Positions 56,417 to 64,000 of a stretch of DNA of 64,000 nt are shown here, piece after piece. The notes under the pieces were generated by a model. It saw only the letters and a program-made list of their open reading frames with translations. It was not told where the DNA came from and made no database searches. The translations under genes and the position numbers were made by a program. This stretch comes from Castanea sativa. Taxonomy: Eukaryota; Streptophyta; Magnoliopsida; Fagales; Fagaceae. The stretch's first letter is position 1. Every line of letters begins with the position of its first letter. The stretch covers positions 47,787,751-47,851,750 of the forward strand of contig NC_134020.1 in the NCBI RefSeq assembly GCF_040712315.1, in the 5' to 3' direction.

Positions 56417-58036
56417 ATAAGTAAAAGGAGGATAAGGAACAACTTTTTATACATGTTGTAGCAAATTCATTTCCTATGTAATACTATATTAGGAGAAATG
56501 CAATGTCCACAACACTTTCACAAAATAAATCCTAAATTGTTGCTGACACTTATTTATAGGCAAAAAAGTAATTTCAATGGTAGGTTCAAAATAGAACTAG
56601 TAACAACCTACCACCTAAGATTTGTTGCGAATCTGTTGTGAAATGTTGTGTGGACGTAGCAGTTGTCATGTAATAGAGACATAACAGCAAATTCATAAAA
56701 ACTACTTTTCCCTTTTGTTTTTCTTCAACCAAACAAAGCAAATTTATATTTATTTTCCTTCTATCCACTTTTTCATCCACTGTACCAAAGACCTATTATA
56801 CTCCTAGTTTTCTATCCACGCAACCAAACAGAGCTTAAACCCCACAAGTAGAGGTCAAATGCCACTGGGCTACAAGGCTACTGGTGGCACCCTGAACTTT
56901 TATTTCTATGTCACGTTTGAAGAAATTCGGTGCAATGATGACTTACTTCAGAGGGTTGGCCAATAGTCTCTGCCCAATTGTCACAAAACTGGTTTCTTGA
57001 TTTGACATGAACCAAGCAAGAGAAGAAACACTGCACCAAAAAGTGATAGAATAGTTAGTGATACATAATATCACATAATTAATTCCAAAGACAAACGGCT
57101 CATCTGATAACAACATTAAGGTACCAACCTTCCCGTAAATATATGTTCCCTAAGCCCAAGAATTGTAGGGTACCTCACACCATCATGCTTTTTAAGAAAC
57201 TCTTGAAGCAAATTCCTCATTTTTAATGCTTCCTCCATGTAGTTATCCTAAGAAATAGACACTTTTAACCAACTGGTATATGTTCAGGGAGAAGGTAGGA
57301 TGTTTATTTAGATTTAACAATAAATATACCTGGTTCATATCTATTGTTTGCAAGCCTTCACCACGTGTAAATATAATGGCATGGTTCTGATTTTCTGGCT
57401 TTCCTTCACCTAAGATTGCTGGTCCAGGAAGTTTTATTTTATATATAATCTGCATGGACATTGAGACAATCAAGTCGAATATATTTTGATTTGGGAGATT
57501 GATAAAGACTAAAGAGAGTTTGTGAAGCTACACACACACACAAATTGAAATTAAATTCATAGTGTAAATGAGTTTGAAATTTTTTAGAGAGTGAAAAGAA
57601 AATGAATTTATAAAAAAGAGTTATCTGCACAAAAGTCAAATGCTTCTCCCAACCACTCACTAAACATTTTATCTCCACACATTTGGCTGGCACAAGGACT
57701 ACTGCATACACATAAGATGGTTGTTCATTCTTTTTTTTTGGTAAGCAACAAGAATTCATTCTTCTGGGGAGCAAATTTTCACACCATTTACTCCCATCCC
57801 TTAAACTGTGCTAGCGAGCAAGTGAGAGAGGACCACAACCTGTTATGTTATACGTACACATGGATATACTGGAGCCAACATAGACACCTTTAATGGGGTT
57901 GGCTTGTTTTCGTAGCTTAGGTCATCTCACTTGTGTAATCAACTACTTCCATTTAAATTGCCAAAAGTATCATCGACAAAGAGGGCAAGGGGATTACTGA
58001 CCAGGCAAAAGCATTTGCAAAATTCTTTTTTGTTTT

Positions 58037-58083
<47 letters not shown>

Positions 58084-61000
58084 AGTAATGAAAATGCATT
58101 TGCAAAAGTCCTTAACACTTACAAGTGCACTACGTCAAACTTGAGGCATGCTATTTTATGAGTAAAATAAGTTTTAGATGGCATGCATTATGTGATAAAT
58201 CCCCAAATCTTTAGTATGCAACAGATCAAATGAACTTTTACCTGGTCCAAATTCTGTGCAGGATCCGAAGAATTAGAATTTGGCAAAGCAGCCTTCACTA
58301 GACAGGAATAATAAGCCTTCTCATTGACCTTTTTGGAATTGTCTTTGTTGGGTTCCTCTAGCTCATCAATGTATGCCACACGAAGTGATGGGTAGCTGCC
58401 AAATGGAAATATATCCATCAATAGAAAGTTAAGACAATTAGGAGTTCAAAATATGAAGTTGGGACAAATACGTTGTCATGAGCCTCAAGATGTCCTGTGC
58501 GCGAGGATCACCAGATCGCTTGTGAATTCCATATTGCTGGCATGATACCACATAAGTGAATTTCATATCAGAAACAGCTTGGCATTGAGCCCAGAGAGAC
58601 CTTTCCCCCTTCGAGTGGTCCTCTAAATTTAATTCTACAGCTTTATAGCCTTCCATTAAATCTGAAGATACAACAGTCAAACCAAGAAAAGAAAAGCCAC
58701 TTAGTATCAAGACATCTAACTTGAAAGTATATCTTTTCTTGTATAAAAATTTAAAAACAAGTATAAAATATCACAAAACAGAACAATCAATTGTACCATG
58801 ATCACTAAAATGTATATGTACCTTCATCTTTTGCCATATCAAGGAAGGCCTGAAGCTCCAAAGCTTTCCGGTAGTACATCATACCTCTTACTGGCATATG
58901 TAAAAATATTTAGTCAAAATTCAAATACAATTTAGAGTGGAAAAGATAAAATTCCCAGCATGGAGCGCATATGCGCAGACACACACGAGTGTTAGAAGCA
59001 AGGATAAGTGACACACAAGAGAGTGTTTGCTCGTGCTTTATGGAGTGAAGTTTTTCTGATATTTGGGATTCAGTGGGTGCTGCCAAAGGCAGTTGATTCT
59101 CTTCTCTTTGCATGGAGGAATTGTTTGGGAAAATGTTATTCAAATGTTTGGAATATGGTACCATCTTGTCCAATGTCGTTAATTTGGAGGGAACACAATA
59201 CCCATGCATTTGAAGATTCTGAGATACCTGTAGATCTTTTGAAATCTCTGCTAGTTGGGACCTTATTTGAGTGGTCTCATGTTTGGGATTTTATGCATTG
59301 TATTACCATTTCTGATTTCTTAATTCTGTTAGTTCTGCTCTTTGATTTGTTTGTTTTTATTTCAAGTACAATGGGTTCCCCATTGTGAACAGGATGTACT
59401 TTTTATTCAATAAAACTTATATTACTTATAAGAAAAAACACACACAAGAGACTGTTAAGTATGATTAATTTAAATTCACCATTTCCAGTTTATGCTTTTG
59501 GGACAATTGGAAATCTGTCATGGTATCAAAGCAAGATATTCTAAGTTTGATCCCTATATCGACTCTACCTCCCATTTAAAATGTTTAAATCCTACGTGTT
59601 GAGTCCCACTTGATATGGGGGAGTTTGGGCCCTCATATAGGAGAGAGTATTAGAATTATGGTTAAGTGATTGAATTCATTATTTCCTAGCTTAAGCTTTT
59701 GGGAAAATTGGTAATTTATAAACAAAGAGAGAGAGAGAGTACCTGTTCTAGTCAAAGTTTGGCCTCTAAAAGATGCCCAAAGGCGAAGTTGGTCTTCTAA
59801 TGCAGCAGATCTTTTAAGTTCTTCTAACTCAGATCTTTTAAGTTCTTCTGACTCATCAGATCTTTTAAGTTCTGAATCAGATCTTTTAAGTTCTTCTGGA
59901 TGCACGACCTTCATCATATTGTCTTCATTATCCATATTCACTCGCTCAAGAAAGTTGTTCCATTCATCTGTATATTCATATTTGCATATTAGTATGAACC
60001 CTAGACCAATATGTAGAGACAGAAACAACACAAAAATTTAACATCTCATTGCAAGGCCAATAATGGGAGCATGAAATAAACCTGGAAAAATTTTTTGCAA
60101 GTAGAAGAGGATTGAAACGCCATCTTCATTTGGTTCTTCCAAATCACGCAAGGAGAAGAGAACTTCCTCAGTGTAGTATGGTGTTAAAACTCTACAGGAA
60201 AAATTATTAAATCAGAAGCATATATTATAACAAATCAACAACTACTACTTACAATACTATGTCCCAAACTTGTTAATGATATTATATACCAATTTAGAGA
60301 TACTGTGCTTGTAATTGTTACCAAGGGTAGGGTTTTTTTGTATACAATCAGTATACCTACGTCGCTATGTTTTTTCATTAATAAGATTTATTTATTTTGG
60401 TAAGTTGCACACACACTCAGTGGGTCTTGAACCCACGACCATACCCTCAACTTTTATTATTATAAGACAAGGAGTGCACAATGGACCTAGAGCTTATTGG
60501 CAATAAAATTATCTGTACTTATTATAGAAGGTAATTAACAGAGAATTGAAAAAGTTAAATTGTAAACTGGCAAAGAAAGGCTTTTGAAACATTAAGATTT
60601 GTCAACAGGAACAATGCAATACACGAGCAACTGTCAAAATTAATCAGGAAAAAAACTTACGAGAAAGAGAGCATATTGCGAACTTTGGGGGCCAAAGGCA
60701 TATCCATAAACAATGAATTTGAGAAGAATGACATACGCCGTCTCGCCTCTAAGTTGGATGGCACATCCATGGCAGATTCCTTTGTAGTAAGCAGTAAATA
60801 AAGCCGTTTGATCTGCAAATAAAATAAGTGAAGAGGTTTATAAGTATACATATGAGATTAATATGAAACTTCCATTTATAACATATTGGTAACAATTACA
60901 CACTTTCTCCTTCCAAGCTTCTGTTACTGGCTTAATTGGGAAATTGATAGCGCCTTCAGATGCAAATAACTGATATTTAGTTTCAAGGTTGTTCATCCCC

Positions 61001-63451
61001 TCATGCTCAGGTCCAGGGTGGCTTGACTCTGACCAACTATTCAAGAAAAAAAAATTGAGAACTATTCCAAGAAAAATTGAAAATGCTTAAGTTACATATT
61101 TAAACGTAGATGTATTTTAGAGCAGACATTCATATCAAGATGCAGCACCTGGATATTTGGTCCTGGTCCGGGTCCTCCATCATTATGTCTCTTGTCACAA
61201 CTTCCAGCATGTCCTGGAAAAGAATCACAACTTGATCCCTGTCTTCCTGCTTATTATCTAACTGCAAAAATCAGGCTGACTTGGTTAGGACTCCCTATCA
61301 ATCCTAGAGTTATTGACTGAAAAGATCATACCAAACAATATTTCGAATATTACCAAATATTTGATAAGCTTAACAAAGAGGTCATAGAGGCTGGGGAGAG
61401 CACTCATTTTGTACTCGCGTATTATTGAATCATTGGCTATTAAGGGATCAACCTCAGAAAATATCTTCTCTATGATCCTGAAAAGACCCAATCAAGAGAA
61501 ACACCAGGAATATGTCAGGATACTGTATTTGCAGTCAGACCCTACCAAATCTGTCCAAGGATAGTAGAGGAAACTGTTCATCAGTATTTTTTCTTCTAGT
61601 TACATTGCAGAGAAACTAACCTCTTCTCGCGATTCCCTTGAACCAAGAACTTGATAATGTTCTTAAATAATGCATAGGACTCACGAACAGCACAAGACAT
61701 GTAATTGTCATTTGCGATTCTCTTCTTTAGCTCCCCATCCTTACCATTGCTGTCCTTAGCCATATCTAATGCTATGGGGATCTAGAGAGCAGACACAGAC
61801 AGAGAGATTCATAAACATATCAACATAAAGATTTCAAAATTTTCAACAGATTTTTATATCTACCTCAACATGAATATTTCAAAATTTTCAACGGAAAGGT
61901 GGTGAAACAAACCTTGCTAGCAAGTAAAAATGGAGGCCATTGTATAAGGTCCAGCTCACGGTCAGCCCAATAAGGAACCAGCAAAAGATCCATTTCCCTG
62001 AAAATTAGAACAAGGTCAGTACATTACTGCAAACAGAATTAAAGTAAGAGCAGACATCCAAGACAAAGTAAATACTGTCAAAGAAACCAATAGGTTTGAG
62101 AAGAACGAGATAAAGAATAACTACAGAAAAACACTCCAGATACCTATTACTTATAAGATCTTCTTCCCTAAAACTAGTGATTATCTTGTTCCACAACTGA
62201 GCAAATCTTGCTGCCTCTTTCCCTTTGTTAGATGTAATCTGTAGAAGTAGCCTGATAAGCAAAACTCAAGGGAAGGGCAATATTTTTAAGTTACAAGAGG
62301 TACAAAAATTTTGAGATGAAATTATAAATAGTTCACCGGAACAAATTTGCTAGAAAAAGAGAAAGTAGCTTTCAGTCCTTTCTTCTTTGGCTCAGTCTTT
62401 TCCTCTGGAATCAAACTGGCATTGAAAGCAGCAGGCAGTGATTGAAAACGAGATCGAAGCATTCCTAGTGTCCGAATCTGGCAGCAAAAGTATCCGTCAA
62501 AGCAAACAACAGATCACTCAGATACTGAACAAATGTGATAGTTCTTTTTATGTCAATCTAAAGGGATTTTGTATTCAAAGGCAAAGAAATGACAATGATA
62601 AATTTCAATTTTTTTTTTTGAGTAAAAAATTTAATTCAAAATAAAATTAAACAAGAAAAAATATGAACAAAATTACTTTCAAATGCACAACAAACAATAA
62701 CAAAACAAAAGCAAACAACCAAAACTACTTACAAGCATGATAATGTGATTTAAGAGAGATTTTTGCAACAAGAACTAAGACATCCAATCACAGGTTATAT
62801 TTCTAACACCACCAAAAGTATTGAAATTTTTTCTACATGGTTAGGGAGAGGGGCAAGAGCTGATGCATAATAAGTGATACTTTTAATGAATAAGTCCCTG
62901 CTCTTCCATGTTGGGAATATCATGACACGTTTGGAGAGCAGAAATGTCAGTCTACAAGAACATGAACCTAGCATCTTCCAATTAACGCAATCTCTAAGAT
63001 GAAGAAAACTTATAGAACTTCAAATATGATTTTTTAGGAAATATAAACAGTTCAAATGTTAATTTCATGACATGGAATAAAATTACAGAGTAGGTTAAGG
63101 TTTTAAGAATATTTCTGAATTTCCAGCTGGAACATCTAGTGAAACTTTATGAAAAGAGAATCCTTCGTTCACAACTACCACATTGTCAGAATGAAAGGTT
63201 AGTATTTTTGGCATCAAGCCTATTTCAAGCTTGATGACCATGCCCAGCAAAAAGATTAAGACCAAAAAATTTATAGAATTATTTTTTAGAGTTAGGAAAT
63301 GATCCACTAACCTCTCCAAGGCGACGAAATGCACCATAAATACCTCCAAATAATGTAGAGAATATTGCATACCAAATCTGGGCATCCATAAAATAGACCT
63401 AGAAAATATAGGTGCCCCAGAAGTTACATTAGGCTGTGACAAGCAACAAAC

Positions 63452-63515
<64 letters not shown>

Positions 63516-64000
63516 AAACAAATGACAGAACCCATACAAGAATAATTGGGGCCCAGAGTGCAATCACGACTCCAATATTGTTCTTTGCTGCAAAGCAAAT
63601 GAGCACATCACAAACTATTTTTTTTTATGAAACAAATATTTAACTACAAGCCACGTATCCATGTGTATTACCACGGGGGAAAAACTCATGCCACTGAAAA
63701 GTAGTTATTCGAACCTCCATAATAGCTTTTGTTGGAGCCACTAGAGGCTTTATCTGTAACAAAACATGGACCATGAGAACACAAATAGTGACTAAATCAT
63801 TGCCTATTAACAAACAAAAAGAAGGCTTTACACAAATTACAGCTTTGTCACATCCCCAATCTATTGTCCTTCTGGTCTTTGCATTAGTTTGTTCATGCCA
63901 TTATTTTTTTGTAGTTCATATTAATTTACTCAGTAATGGCACATAAAAGCAACTAGAGTTTCCACATGTACAAAGTACCTCTATATAGTAACTAAACGCC
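50594..64000 (-). CDS. CALS3: Callose synthase 3-type (GSL12-like), C-terminal ~1,314 residues, gene starts beyond right edge
   Basis: GT48 callose synthase of the CalS1/2/3 clade. I joined 26 exons: 63979-64000, 63672-63753, 63538-63587, 63312-63398, 62337-62477, 62144-62238, 61913-61997, 61621-61781, 61354-61477, 61149-61261, 60904-61036, 60661-60812, 60082-60191, 59743-59967, 58822-58890, 58472-58661, 58242-58395, 57330-57449, 57129-57247, 56947-57030, 53800-53912, 53477-53706, 52590-53387, 52455-52505, 51480-51665 and 50594-50845. All keep frame to TAA at 50596-50594. CALS3 is preferred over CALS1/2 for the C-terminal blocks [19 protein letters not shown] and [18 protein letters not shown] and the DRSSRNKE tail (recalled, not searched). 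Known role of CalS3: callose at plasmodesmata, controlling symplastic traffic. A CALS1/2 identity cannot be ruled out without the N-terminus. Confidence 0.92.
51252..51281. repeat. (GA)n microsatellite in CALS3 last intron region
   Basis: About 15 GA units between the last two coding exons. Confidence 0.95.
54648..54670. repeat. Poly(C) tract followed by TGTGGGGGTGGGG
   Basis: About 23 bases, nearly all C, then a G-rich stretch that could pair with it. Possibly variable or hard to sequence. Confidence 0.9.
55553..56096. mobile_element. MITE with ~80-bp inverted ends in CALS3 intron
   Basis: GGTAATTACACTCCCCTCCC and TTGAGGTTTGGGGGAATGAC at 55555-55595 are mirrored at about 56015-56094, ending CTCAAGGGAGGATAGTGTAA TTACCCC. 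A decayed relative seems to end at about 8378-8402. Confidence 0.7.
56374..56412. repeat. (TA)n microsatellite in CALS3 intron
   Basis: Nineteen or so TA units. A similar tract of about 20 units lies at 58039-58078 in another CALS3 intron. Confidence 0.95.
56495..56666. mobile_element. Small MITE in CALS3 intron
   Basis: TGCAATGTCCACAACACTTT on the left is mirrored by TGCTACGTCCACACAACATT read from the right (about 56635-56666). ~170 bp and non-coding. Confidence 0.6.
56947..60812 (-). CDS. CALS3: CALS3 exons: N-terminal half of the GT48 catalytic domain
   Basis: The block opens with [20 protein letters not shown] and continues through [80 protein letters not shown] and [20 protein letters not shown] to [20 protein letters not shown]. 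These blocks make up the UDP-glucose-using core of the family. The exon at 59743-59967 carries an unusual repeat of ELKRS units (see separate entry). Introns here contain a LINE fragment and a TRIM (59023-59725), both antisense to the gene. Confidence 0.9.
57724..57763. mobile_element. Possible 22-bp LINE-tail micro-insertion
   Basis: TTCATTCTT at 57724-57732 and 57755-57763 flanks a T run plus GGTAAGCAACAAGAA, which on the minus strand resembles a ...CTTACCAAAAAAA LINE end. Short, so uncertain. Confidence 0.4.
58039..58078. repeat. (TA)n microsatellite in CALS3 intron
   Basis: Uninterrupted AT dinucleotides followed by TTTATAAGTAATG, possibly seeded by a LINE tail end. Confidence 0.95.
59023..59439 (+). 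mobile_element. LINE 3' fragment (417 bp) in CALS3 intron
   Basis: Target duplication ACACACAAGAGA at 59011-59022 and 59440-59451. The plus strand encodes [40 protein letters not shown] and [20 protein letters not shown], the zf-RVT C-terminus. It ends TTATATTACTTATAAGAAAAAA. It lies antisense to CALS3, two bases short of the TRIM that follows. Confidence 0.85.
59453..59725 (+). mobile_element. TRIM retrotransposon in CALS3 intron, same family as 9988-10270
   Basis: The 5' repeat (59453-59520) begins TGTTAAG and ends TCA. It is followed at once by TGGTATCAAAGC (59521-59532), one base from the initiator-tRNA-Met primer site. The 3' repeat (about 59648-59725) has GCTTTTGGGAAAATTGG. The interior shares GTTTGGGCCCTCATAT-type sequence with the copy at 9988. 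Antisense to the host gene. Confidence 0.72.
59807..59899 (-). repeat. Coding repeat: four ELKRS units inside CALS3
   Basis: Within the exon at 59743-59967, the minus strand contains four near-identical copies of GAACTTAAAAGATCTG separated by short variable spacers. They encode ELKRSD, ELKRSD, ELKRSE and ELKRSA. Remembered CalS1/3 proteins have only one ELKESDE-like unit between FLERV and LRLWASYRG. The frame is kept, so this is a charged, likely flexible, insertion in the cytosolic catalytic loop. Confidence 0.85.
60904..64000 (-). CDS. CALS3: CALS3 exons: end of first membrane cluster and cytosolic loop
   Basis: The cut exon at 63979-64000 encodes AFSYYIE, continued by [20 protein letters not shown], then [15 protein letters not shown] and [18 protein letters not shown], the last helices of the first cluster. 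The loop follows: [114 protein letters not shown] and [20 protein letters not shown]. The exon at 61149-61261 ends EDPDQDQIS, and the next continues [14 protein letters not shown]. Confidence 0.88.
63451..63511. repeat. (TA)n(GA)n microsatellite in CALS3 intron
   Basis: About 13 TA units followed by about 17 GA units, 27 bases from the donor side of the exon at 63538-63587. Confidence 0.95.

Larger units (their letters stand above)
53913..56946 (-). other. 3.0-kb CALS3 intron
   Basis: Joins LLANPLK to VRFHYGHPD. It holds the MITEs at 55553-56096 and 56495-56666, a poly(C) tract and a (TA)n tract. The rest (53930-54640, 54700-55540) has no recognisable element. Confidence 0.7.

Overview
The window is nuclear DNA from a large-genome, probably woody, eudicot. 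The evidence is intron-rich plant genes with GT-AG junctions, AT-rich introns, many degraded L1-type LINEs, and short inverted-repeat, TRIM and hAT-like elements. A Fagales-type tree is my impression from some of the repeat sequences, but the sequence here does not prove it. There are no bacterial genes, CRISPR arrays, rRNA or tRNA genes that I could support.

Only two host genes are visible. Both encode callose synthases (1,3-beta-glucan synthases, GT48 family), both lie on the minus strand, and they sit head to tail. The downstream (left) gene, about 41,000 to <1, is a CalS9/GSL10-type gene. I reconstruct a 5' UTR exon plus 32 coding exons, giving the first 1,118 residues in one unbroken frame before it leaves the left edge. 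The upstream (right) gene, >64,000 to 50,594, is a CalS1/2/3-clade gene closest to CalS3/GSL12. I reconstruct 26 exons giving the last ~1,314 residues and the stop codon. The window thus holds the N-terminal part of one paralogue and the C-terminal part of another. Neither shows an inactivating lesion.

Layout. 1-24,600: exons 33 to 4 of CALS9, with LINE 3' fragments, a TRIM, MITE copies and local duplications in the introns. 25,206-39,230: a 14-kb second intron made largely of transposons. It includes a four-level nest (inverted-repeat DNA element > LINE A > LINE B > LINE C), a sense LINE inserted in an antisense LINE, and a LINE carrying an 855-bp foldback element. 39,231-41,000: CALS9 start-codon exon, intron 1 with two copies of a small MITE, and the 5' UTR exon. 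41,000-50,593: intergenic, with a 3.8-kb 5'-truncated LINE flanked by a 17-bp target duplication and a 631-bp hAT-like MITE with an 8-bp target duplication. 50,594-64,000: the CALS3-type gene.

Both enzymes are multi-pass plasma-membrane proteins with a large cytosolic catalytic loop that polymerises UDP-glucose into callose. From family knowledge, CalS9/GSL10 acts in pollen development and CalS3/GSL12 in plasmodesmal callose. There is no new biochemical system that I can defend. The most informative novelties are the dissectable transposon nest with a 47-bp inverted copy of target sequence, micro-insertions of LINE tails, an in-frame ELKRS repeat expansion in the CALS3 catalytic loop, and the tandem placement of two callose synthases from different clades.
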